Assembly: GCA_000708835.1 (NCBI GenBank)
Contig: DF237709.1
Coordinates: forward strand, 1-35,589
DNA length: 35,589 nucleotides
Source of the DNA: Klebsormidium nitens
Taxonomy: Eukaryota; Streptophyta; Klebsormidiophyceae; Klebsormidiales; Klebsormidiaceae
Direction of reading: 5' to 3'
A model generated the notes under the pieces. That model ran no database searches. It was not told the origin of the DNA and worked only from the letters and a program-made list of their open reading frames with translations. Made by a program: the position numbers and the translations under genes. The stretch's first letter is position 1, and every line of letters begins with the position of its first letter. Shown here piece after piece: positions 29,501 through 35,589 of the stretch.

Positions 29501-32500
29501 CAGGTTAGCAACGGCAGGGCCCCGTCTAACCGTCACCGCGAACGGGCTACCCGCGATTGCCTGCGCCGTGCCGTTTGCTGACGTCACAGTTAAGTTGACG
29601 ACATACGTCCCTGGGGCGGAAGCGGTGTAGCCGACGCGGTATGCGCCGGAGTCCAGGTTTTCCATGGGGGAAAGAACCGGGTGGGGAGAGCCGAGGACAG
29701 GAAGGAAGGACGCATTCACACTGTCACCGGGTTGACTCCCCGGGTTTCCGAACCGGTCCCTTAACTGGACCGTGAACGAAGTCGATACTTCGGCAATTGC
29801 GGTGTAAATGCCCGCCCCACTGGCGTCAGACTTCGCAGCAGACGTCGGCCCCGGAAGAATTGACACTACAATTTTGGACCCAGGTACTTCCTCTCCGGCG
29901 ACCAGCATGCGCAGTGTCAAGTTCCCCGGTTTGGTCGGCCGGTCTGAATACGCCACAACGCCCTCGGAAAACGACCCGCCTTCGACGGTGTTAATTCTCT
30001 CCACTGTCGCACACCCGTTGTTGCTCAAGGTCGCCTCCAAGATGACGTCAGCAGAGGCCGCCCCGGTCGTAACGCTGTTGTTGAACGCGTCTCTGAGCGT
30101 TACAGCAAGGTCTACGCTACTCCCCGCCGTTACTTGCGCCAAAGGCCCGACGCTAAAAGAAGCGACGGAAGCTTTTGCGGCGGGAGGCCCCGCAACGACC
30201 GTCGTCGCCATTCCCCCGTTAACAACCGGGACTGAGTCCACGAGCACATCGACCAAAACGGGGCCCGCTTCGGAAACGGTCAGGTTCGCCGTGAAGTAGC
30301 ATCCGGCCGAGATCCGCTGGCAGAACGGAAGCCCACAGCCGGCGGAACGGACGCACTCGGCAGCGGAAGTGGCCCCGGAGACGGTCCGAATCGTCACAGA
30401 ACAGTTGACTCCTGGGGGAACGTCCGGGTTGCCCCATTGGTCCGTAAGGTTCACTCGAACCGCTGACGTCAAGCCCGCAACTAGAGACGCCCCGAGCCTC
30501 GAAACCGCCGTCTTTGCCAGGTTCACGTCGCCGGCGGACACGGAGACAAGCGGAGCGGAACCCGAGCGGAACGGAACGCCGTTGAGCGCGCCTTGGAGAA
30601 CGTATTGCCCGGCGGTTTGAATGCGGAGCTGGGAAGTGAAGACGTTGGAAGCGCTATCGAAGGTGACCGGGAAAGGGCCGACGTCTGAGGCCGATTCTAA
30701 AGAACACCCCGGGACTGGGGAGGCGGTGATTGAGAATCGGTAGGGGGCGGAAGAGAAGCCTGGCGTGCGGTACACCTGTGAAGAGAAAAAGAGGGACAAG
30801 TATGCAGTTGCTGAACAGGATTGAAACGGGCAAAGAATTACAGGGTCGTCTTTCTTGGAGAAGGCTCGTCAAGAAGGATGGTCGGAATTGAAGCTGGAAA
30901 GAAAGCTTTGGCGGTTCACTGTGTCTAAACAAGAACGACGGATCTCAATGTACACATTGGACGGCGTATCTGAGAATGGTCGAACTCCTGCGAGCAGGTA
31001 AAAGGCCGAAGCAACCAGTGCTGCCGTCAGGGAACGCATATGAATCACCAAGTCGCAATCGACCTTAGTTTCGCGATACAGAGGAAAGTGGAAGGCGATC
31101 TGATCAAAACTCGAAGGAGACTGATTCCAATTCCAGAAAAGAGTCTCGAAGCGCCGATTCTGAAATCAGGAAAACTAGTGAACGCGGCTGCAATATATGG
31201 AAAAAGCCTGGTAGCTTCCCGCCGCGAAACCCCTTATACTCATCAAATGTATGCTTCACAAGATTGGTTCAGATAAGCCAACTGGCCACTCTCATATGCA
31301 TAGGTCAAAAGCCCTCCCGGCTACAAAAGCGGGCGCCTTCATTCAGCGGCCATACCTTACTGCAAACTTGAAACGGTTGTTATTGCCATGCAGGTTTGAA
31401 GTGACCCAACTTCTCGACAGTCTTTCATGAAGTGAAGGGAGTTGACCCGTTAGTGCCGTTTGCTAAACTAAGCGGCCTTGTAAAGAGGAGCGCAGTCAAA
31501 AGGCACGCTCATCGACCCGGCAGAAATACGTTCGGGACCGTCGATCGATGGGGGCAGCCCCCAAGTTGAGACCTCCAGATCGTCCAATGGGCTTGGCATT
31601 TAAAGCTCCCCACCAGCTGCAAATGCGTATCCTACACTTTGCTGACGACGCCTTCTGGTAACCAGAGTGAGGGCGTCGCTGCGTTCCCGAACTTTCGTCT
31701 TGACACATCCTGCCCACTCGGAGTACAAAAGCAGATTGTGTCAAAGCCCCAGAAGCGTGCGTACTGACTGAGCGATTCTGCCTCCGGCCGCGAAAGAGGG
31801 TAGGGAGCCTCGTATGATAGTCGGTCCTTACCTGAGAGATGTTGTTGACGTCACGCACCGCCACCCGAGCCAACACTACGTCTCCTGCCCGGTACGTACC
31901 GTTCGCTGCCGTCACCAAGGACGTCACCTCGCTCGGAGGCCCCGGCCACACCGTCAGCTGCAGGGGCGCGGTAACGTTCAACCCCGCGGGGCTGGGGAGC
32001 GTTACATGTCCGGTCGAAATGGAAACGCTGTAAACCCCGGCGCCTGTCAGAGTGTAAGGGACCGTGAAGAGGCCTCCGGTTCCGGTCGGGAGGGCTTTGA
32101 TGGGCGGAAGAGTGACGTCATCACGGGAGAAGGTGACGGAGAAACCGGCGGACGGGAGGGTGACATCAGTCAGTTGGCGGCCGGCGGAATCAACGGCCAC
32201 GATCTGGAAGGAGGAGTTCCGGCCGGCTGGCGTTGCCTGCAAGAGCGGAAGGGGACGGTCAGTGATGGCGAAGACCTGCTTTAACTTTTGCATCGACAAC
32301 GTTTGATTTGTCTCGTCGTTCCTGCACCGAAGTTTTCTAATCGACTAACCAGATGCGTCGATTGGTACAAAAGAGAGCCCTAGTGGGACAAGCATGCGTT
32401 CGATGTCGAAAAACTGGTGCGAAGCTGGAGTGATCTTTCCTCGATGTTCTTCTGGCCTTCGGAAGTCATTCTAAGAGCATTGGACTTCAAGGACAATTGC

Positions 32501-35500
32501 TACGCGAGGGAAAAAAGCAGAAGGTCAGAGTGGCGAATCTCCAGAACGGAAGTTCTCTCTCGGTACAACTCGATCTGAATTTGATGAATGGAGCAGGAGC
32601 ATAAGCTGACGCCTCACCTTTTTCGGACATTTTCACATAAACCATGGAACGAAGAATAGAGGACGAGCATTGGAAAGAATTTGGAAGCGCGGAGCCCCAA
32701 CAGACTTGAAAGAAGCAAGAGCGGAAAAGGTGGATTAGCAGACAGATTAACCTCCGGCGAAGAACGAAACATGAGCAACATAGAAGAAGTAGCTAATAGG
32801 TAGAAAGAGAAAGCCCAGAAAGAGAGATACACAAGATCTAAAAGCAAAGAGAAGGGGCGAGACAGGATGAACCCGCCTTCAGTCCTTTCACTTGTTGACC
32901 TTTACGTAAGTGCATACTCTCAGCACGGATCGAGCAACTGAGTGTACCAAAAACGAAGCCCAGAGAGAACGAAGACGAGTAGGTAACGACGAAGAAGAGA
33001 AGACGCACCTTCAGTCTTGCACAAGACACGCTGCGCAGAGAACGGACCGTTCGCACCAAGCGAAGTCACGATTCGAAACCAATTAGGTTCCATTCTGCTA
33101 GCAGCTTCATTCACGGACTACGGAGCTAAGGGAAATGTCAAAACGGATAAGCCAAACAGGAGAACGACGAAGACAACCAGAGAAGGGCGAAGAATAGACG
33201 ACCTACCTGAAGTCCTCGCAGAAACGAGCGCTCCTCAGGAATGGACGATTCGCAAGAAAGCGCTGTCACAATAACCGGAAACCAGTTCCACGTTGATTCA
33301 ACGGTCAAAGAGCTGAGGGAATTCGAAAACAAACGAGCCACACGGAAGAACGACAAGACAGATAGGGAAGGGCAAAACATAGAACCCACCGTGAGCCCTT
33401 GCACAAAGGAGCGTTCCGCAGAGAACGGACCATTTGCGGCAACTGCTGTCACAGCAACCCGGGACCCAATCTGCAGACAAATTCCCGAACTGGAGGATTG
33501 CCAAAAGAGATTTGGGACACGGGGGAACGACAAGTCAACTAAGGATGAGCAAAGAAGATGAGACCCACCTTCAGTCCTTGCACAAACGAGCGTTCCGCAG
33601 AGAACGGACCGTTTGCGGCAACTGCTGTCACCACAGTTGGGGATCCAATTGGCTGACCGTCGATAAGAACGGAAAGACTGTACGGCCCGACCGTTGCTGA
33701 CGTGTACTTGAGGCTGTAGGTTCCGTCGGGGTTCGCAGTGACCTGAAAGAAAAGAAACCAGTAAGTTCCCGTATGAGCATTCATGTGGCGAGAGTCTGCA
33801 CTAGTCGAATGAGAGATATTCTTGTGAAGGTGTTGCGAATCTGGAATATTTGAGACCCGAACCAGATCGCGGCTTCTTTGTCGGAACTGGCAGCTGATAA
33901 AGCCGCTTTGTATAAGTGCGTAGGATGACCGACATTTCAATACACTGAGCTCGAGACATGCAAAGACAGAAACTTGTAACATGGAAATGGAAGCGATGGT
34001 CACATCGAAACAGGCTCGCGATTCGCTGATTGAGGACCTCAGCATCTTTTTCGAACAAACAACGAGACACATCGGTTTCAGTACGTCCCATCAACATGGT
34101 CGACAAACAACTTCTGTTCGCTACACCTGAATTCCGAAGTGGCACGCGAATCCTGAACTCGCCCATGCCGTGAACAATGGACTGCTCGATTGACAGCGTT
34201 TTGCAACAAGAGCGGCGTAACGTTGGAAGCTTGATGTCACTGTTCAGATTCGTTACCATATAAACTACTAATCAGTATGAAGCAGCTGGTCAGATGGAGA
34301 CTGCAGAAATTGAACCTGGCTTACCGCACTAAGGCGGAAGGGAGTAGGAGGCGTGCCTCTGAGCACTTCTTTTCATTAAGTGGTCTTCGGTGGAAAGCGC
34401 TCCATGGTTCATTGTCGAATGCAGACACGGAAGCGTGAAGACTTACTCCAGAGCGCAACATTTTGTGATTGCTTATGCCAGTCGGCAGGTTCCACTGACG
34501 AGCTGCTTGTGGCCAGAATTTATATCTCAAGACTGAAGATCGAAGTACTTGACAGCAGATGGTCGCATACATACATACAGAGGAACAATCATAAGAGAGA
34601 CGAGGGAGAACCCACAGTTACTCCGGGCTGCACGTTGGGTCCGCTTGCCACCCCCCCGGCTGACGCGACCATATCGCTGACGTCACCATTGCCAAAACCC
34701 GGCGCCAGGCTTGCCGCAGAGCCGTTTCCTGCCGGTGTTAGGGCGGCCGTCACTAATCCCCCCGCTAACCCCGCCGGGTTACCATGTTCGTCCCGGGGGG
34801 TAAACATTACCTCAGCTGGGACCCCCGCCACTGCTCCGGAAAGGCCCGCTCCTGAGAGAGTGCTTTTCTGGGGGGATGGGGGCCCAGGAATTGTGGAGAC
34901 GAAAAAGGGACTGCCAGGAAGGGGGATGCCGGAGAGAGTCACGGAGATTGTGACTGTGCCCACGTTTGGGGGGGTGGGGAACGAGATGAGGGAAGCGACC
35001 CCAATCTGGGTTAAGCTAACGGGTAAGGTTTGGGTTCCATTTTGCTGGAAGAGGAGCCCTGTAGCGGTGAATTGGGCGGGAGTTGACACCTGGTTGGAGT
35101 CCAGGAACGTAGCGCTAACCGTGGGGTTGAGGGCAGGGTTTGGCGTAACCATATTGTCAAATCTGTCAACCAAGAGCACCGTGAAGTTAGCCCCCATTCC
35201 AACCACCAGCTCTCCCCCGGGCTCCAGACCCAAAACCCGTGACTGAGCCGAAACCGCATCTCCTGGGGTTACAATAACCGCAGGGTTAAGCCCGTTGGTT
35301 AAGCTAACCGTCTGCCCCTGGGTGTAGACCGTCGCAGAGAGAGTGTATGCCCCTGCCAAAGTCAGCGCAAAGCTGACGTTGACGAAGCCGTTGATAACAG
35401 GGCCTCCGCGAACGGCTGGAAAGCCAGCCGTTCCCTGGGGCCCTATAAAGGACGCGGACACGAGGTATGCGTCGGCGCCCCCGTTGAAGAGCTGGAGGGT

Positions 35501-35571
35501 GACGTCATTTTGTTGGCCGGCTGACGTCGTGATGGGGGTAAAGACTAGGGGTTGCAGAACCAGGGCCGCAT
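14180..35571 (-). CDS. Gene B: giant filamin-repeat/REJ single-pass membrane protein (5' end outside window)
   Basis: Sixteen exons join in one frame with GT-AG borders and matching phases: 35571-34616, 33742-33569, 32236-31832, 30775-29081, 28218-27853, 26897-24534, 23938-22993, 22633-22455, 21821-21683, 20967-18811, 18171-17563, 17044-16809, 16282-16114, 15654-15498, 15066-14966, 14577-14180. Together they encode 3,682 residues in the window. About 23 filamin/ABP280-type Ig repeats (motif like F-x-V-x-x-x-D-x-F-G-N) fill residues 1 to about 2600. A REJ-like region follows to about 3400, then a possible GAIN-like part and one transmembrane helix at about 3623-3647, with a 35-residue tail. 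Many Asn-X-Ser/Thr sites fit an extracellular location. Filamin-type repeats on a membrane protein recall the plant gamete adhesion protein GEX2, and REJ occurs in polycystin-type and sperm receptor proteins. A cell- or gamete-surface adhesion role is inference. The upstream exon, signal peptide and promoter are not in the window. Confidence 0.85.
14966..15066 (-). CDS. Gene B exon: GAIN-like beta region, short
   Basis: This 101-nt exon has acceptor TCGTGCCAG and donor GCAAG|GTAAGC, phase 2 in and 1 out. It encodes HIAVPLLLVDASYGG, then STVTQ-like strands ending LSLKRPAQ. The phase links it exactly to both neighbours. Confidence 0.75.
15498..15654 (-). CDS. Gene B exon: GAIN-like beta region
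   Basis: The acceptor is TATGTGCAG and the donor CGCAC|GTAAGT, phase 1 in and 2 out. It encodes 51 whole codons with alternating hydrophobic strands (WTVSMNVSDLSLPAG, QVAVTVTSYAGLNSIF). TGACGTCA occurs at 15530. Confidence 0.75.
16114..16282 (-). CDS. Gene B exon: juxtamembrane ectodomain
   Basis: The acceptor is CTTTCCACAG and the donor AATG|GTAAGT, phase 0 in and 1 out. It encodes 56 whole codons, CYLRLWASLLASGSSAASAN, then a hydrophobic Leu/Pro stretch and LQAGNVSMTTAN with a possible glycosylation site. No named motif. Confidence 0.75.
16809..17044 (-). CDS. Gene B exon: helical part of the juxtamembrane ectodomain
   Basis: The acceptor is TTTGTGCAG and the donor GCCAAG|GTGAGG, phase 1 in and 0 out. 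It encodes 78 whole codons, mostly Ala/Leu helix (DTAAWALQLLAAVQSLPD, ALEQLACTLAGTSDDLLAGA). This resembles the helical subdomain that precedes the GAIN beta-sandwich in REJ- and adhesion-type receptors, but that is inference. Confidence 0.75.
17200..17362 (-). repeat. Decayed acceptor-side copies of the 16809-17044 exon
   Basis: The plus-strand pattern GAGCTGCAAG, CTGCGGTGT, junction, CACAAACAAGCGGAATCCG at the real exon border (about 17020-17065) recurs in degenerate form. Junctions lie near 17238 and 17359, including AACAAGCGGGATCCG and CACCAAAGAGCGG. Both copies lie upstream of the exon in transcript order and have lost a clean acceptor. Confidence 0.6.
17563..18171 (-). CDS. Gene B exon: REJ-like region, continued
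   Basis: The acceptor is TCTCTTTACAG and the donor AACG|GTGAGC, phase 1 in and out. It encodes 202 whole codons, with strands LCTVTVHGQTSLTTGG, PRGFVFALTASGWL and VLLPPGVFFVSVRVTGTD, then a Leu-rich helix-like end (TAAVRQAVAGSDLTGLLQTL). The order of strand-rich then helix-rich parts fits REJ followed by the helical start of a GAIN-like domain. Confidence 0.8.
18811..20967 (-). CDS. Gene B exon: last two filamin-type repeats and start of the REJ-like region
   Basis: The acceptor is TCCTTACAG and the donor ACAT|GTAAGT. It encodes 718 whole codons. Two repeats open with FPILASDEFGNPYQ and LTLVVRDAFGNPTS. After VGPPAPVQIADVS the character changes to a REJ-like region: cysteines near CAGLF, CFWKD, CPILA and CHGFTLDASGARG, strands such as LPAGTLVPGAVYTFSVSVTD, and a later RYTWSCEVLSG block. 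REJ is a large extracellular module found in polycystin-1 relatives and the sea urchin egg-jelly receptor. The call rests on the pattern and was not tested by search. Codons here are rich in GTTA/TAAC words, unlike the 24534-26897 exon. Confidence 0.85.
21683..21821 (-). CDS. Gene B exon: filamin-type repeat, C-terminal half
   Basis: The acceptor is CTCCTGCAG and the donor AGCG|GTGAGC, phase 0 in and 1 out. It encodes DGSYRGAVLSTLAGTFLLRV and then a QQNVTIVSG linker, the second half of the repeat begun in the previous exon. TGACGTCA occurs at 21726. Confidence 0.8.
22455..22633 (-). CDS. Gene B exon: filamin-type repeat, N-terminal half
   Basis: The acceptor is TTTTTCCCGCAG and the donor GCGCCG|GTAAGC, phase 1 in and 0 out. 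It encodes GPLDPSSTVLLASAEG and then AYTVRLYDGNGNLRNATL. The signature Y-D-x-N-G-N marks the first strands of a repeat completed in the next exon. Confidence 0.8.
22993..23938 (-). CDS. Gene B exon: two to three filamin-type repeats
   Basis: The acceptor is GATTTCTGCAG and the donor CCAG|GTGAGT, phase 0 in and 1 out. It encodes 315 residues starting DSFGNALAP, with further signatures SYFFVQASDSQGNTV and LFIVARDAQSRDV. Several Asn-X-Thr sites are present (NATVLP, NVTLAAS, NVNTSTS). TGACGTCA occurs at 23701. Confidence 0.85.
24534..26897 (-). CDS. Gene B longest exon: about seven filamin-type repeats
   Basis: This 2,364-nt exon is phase 0 at both ends and encodes 788 residues. Repeat signatures are GYDTFGNKALL, WFDVTLVDQNGTPLL, MAISVGPRDAEGNPQ, EVLIIARDAYGNSAA, QFKILATDAFGNPVG and AVEILAVDSNGNLVD. 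It ends LTIYLK, completed by DSFGN in the next exon. The donor is GTCAGT. Four TGACGTCA sites occur (25224, 25235, 25397, 25937). Confidence 0.9.
26898..27852. other. Intron of gene B, nothing further recognised
   Basis: This 955-base interval separates phase-0 exons. Short open frames on both strands show no motif. The acceptor is CTTCTTCTGTAG, a TAG rather than the commoner CAG. Confidence 0.6.
27853..28218 (-). CDS. Gene B exon: filamin-type repeat
   Basis: This 366-nt exon is phase 0 at both ends, with acceptor CCATTTCAG and donor TTGCTG|GTGAGC. It encodes 122 residues. The first strand VAVIETRDAFGSPV continues from the previous exon (SFE|VAV), the strand GKYFANFAVTKAGVLF follows, and it ends RFTLL just before the next D-T-F-G-N. 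Confidence 0.85.
28361..28408 (-). repeat. Decayed acceptor-side copy of the 27853-28218 exon
   Basis: This segment matches the first 48 bases of the exon at 28218 (reading VAVNKARDASGSPVNSN against VAVIETRDAFGSPVNNN) and keeps a CGCAG acceptor. An in-frame match stops soon after. It lies 190 bases upstream of the real exon. A weaker third copy may lie near 28732-28775. Confidence 0.7.
29081..30775 (-). CDS. Gene B exon: four to five filamin-type repeats
   Basis: This 1,695-nt exon is phase 0 at both ends. It encodes 565 residues with repeat signatures AVRVNLTDQWGNPD, VDLAVTLRDAFNNSV, FTVQLRDRFGNPG and YQLAITLCDVRGIPG. Paired cysteines occur near its start (CSVTIRT to CGLPFCQRISAGC), unusual among the otherwise Cys-poor repeats and consistent with an extracellular disulfide. 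TGACGTCA occurs at 29401, 29579, 30043 and 30464. Confidence 0.9.
30776..31831. other. Intron of gene B, nothing further recognised
   Basis: This is a 1,056-base interval between two phase-0 exons. It is AT-richer than the exons, has a good donor and a pyrimidine-rich acceptor (CTCTTTTTCTCTTCACAG). No conserved domain or exon-like block was found in it on either strand. Confidence 0.6.
31832..32236 (-). CDS. Gene B exon: filamin-type repeat
   Basis: This 405-nt exon is phase 0 at both ends, with acceptor CGCTCTTGCAG and donor TCTCAG|GTAAGG. It encodes 135 residues: strands from RNSSFQIVAVDSAGRQL, a full Ig-like repeat (GAGVYSVSIS), a linker and the start of the next repeat (VVLARVAVRDVNNISQ). 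It contains TGACGTCA at 31846 and 32113. Confidence 0.85.
32877..33476 (-). repeat. Array of decayed donor-side copies of the 33569-33742 exon
   Basis: Junction-like sites occur at 33390, 33207, 33009 and 32877, about 130-200 bases apart. They are preceded on the minus strand by versions of GAACGCTCGTTTGTGCAAGG then CTGAAG. The purine-rich intron part (plus strand AACGACGAAGA-type) is repeated as well. A possible further copy lies near 32627. The donors GTAGGT and GTGCGT survive in two copies, and one has become GC. Confidence 0.75.
33390..33470 (-). other. Candidate in-frame cassette exon, copy of the 33569-33742 exon end
   Basis: This segment is 81 bases, or 27 codons, phase 0 at both ends, with acceptor TTGTCTGCAG and donor ACG|GTGGGT. 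It reads IGSRVAVTAVAANGPFSAER and then SFVQGLT, nearly identical to the end of the preceding exon. Inclusion would add a second linker without a frame shift. It is the best preserved member of the array and could be a spliced alternative exon or a dead copy. Confidence 0.4.
33569..33742 (-). CDS. Gene B exon: end of a filamin-type repeat
   Basis: This 174-nt exon is phase 0 at both ends, with acceptor TTTCTTTCAG and donor CTGAAG|GTGGGT. It encodes 58 residues, VTANPDGTYSLKYTSATVGP and then the linker GPFSAERSFVQGLK, the usual strand and linker pattern of filamin repeats. Its 3' part is the parent of the array at 32877-33476. Confidence 0.85.
34616..35571 (-). CDS. Gene B, first visible exon: filamin-type repeats
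   Basis: The acceptor is TTTCATGCAG, entered in phase 1. It encodes about three Ig-like repeats, with motifs NFTVLLVDRFDNM and AEVMFTPRDEHGNPAG. Two phase-0 donors are possible, ACT|GTGGGT (end 34616) or GGA|GTAACT (end 34622), differing by Val-Thr. Asn-linked glycosylation sites are frequent. Exact TGACGTCA occurs at 34678 and 35500. Confidence 0.85.
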
Positions 35572-35589
35572 CTGCATGAAACAAAGGGG

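Noticed and set aside
34380-35246. Plus-strand open frame of 288 codons
   Set aside because: Mostly the reverse complement of the first visible gene B exon. The Pro/Thr-rich translation is what an antisense GC-rich frame gives.

Overview
This window is eukaryotic nuclear DNA. GC-rich coding blocks are separated by AT-richer introns with GT-AG borders, and the long open frames only make sense when spliced. Everything I can support as coding lies on the minus strand. The mix of a filamin-repeat/REJ membrane protein with short to medium introns and GC-rich exons suggests a green alga, possibly a charophyte such as Klebsormidium. That assignment is an inference, not something the sequence proves.

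Layout, left to right. (1) 1-583: 5' end of a minus-strand gene cut by the window edge. It encodes a Ser-rich and Arg/Ser-rich leader and then a Gly/Ala/Pro-rich stretch, with a TATA box and a cluster of TTATCGA motifs upstream. (2) 584-2194: no recognised gene. (3) 2195-10328: gene A, ten exons whose phases all match, giving a coiled-coil protein of about 620 residues of unknown function. (4) 10329-14179: no recognised gene, only small repeats. (5) 14180-35571 and beyond the right edge: gene B, sixteen exons visible with fully consistent phases, encoding about 3,682 residues. It has about 23 filamin-type Ig repeats, then a REJ-like region, a possible GAIN-like segment, one Cys-rich transmembrane helix and a 35-residue basic-start tail. 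Its 5' end is not in the window. It looks like a large type I cell-surface adhesion protein.

The most unusual structure lies in the introns of both genes. Several intact exons are accompanied by arrays of decayed partial copies of themselves. Copies of the exon's 3' part plus donor site lie downstream of the exon. Copies of its 5' part plus acceptor lie upstream. The introns therefore seem to have grown by repeated tandem duplication of segments spanning a splice junction. One copy (33390-33470) is still an intact in-frame candidate cassette exon. A second signal is the 8-bp palindrome TGACGTCA, found 19 times, always inside predicted exons and in two reading frames.

Introns not listed separately hold nothing I recognise. 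Exon borders were set by eye from splice sites and phase. No homology search was run.
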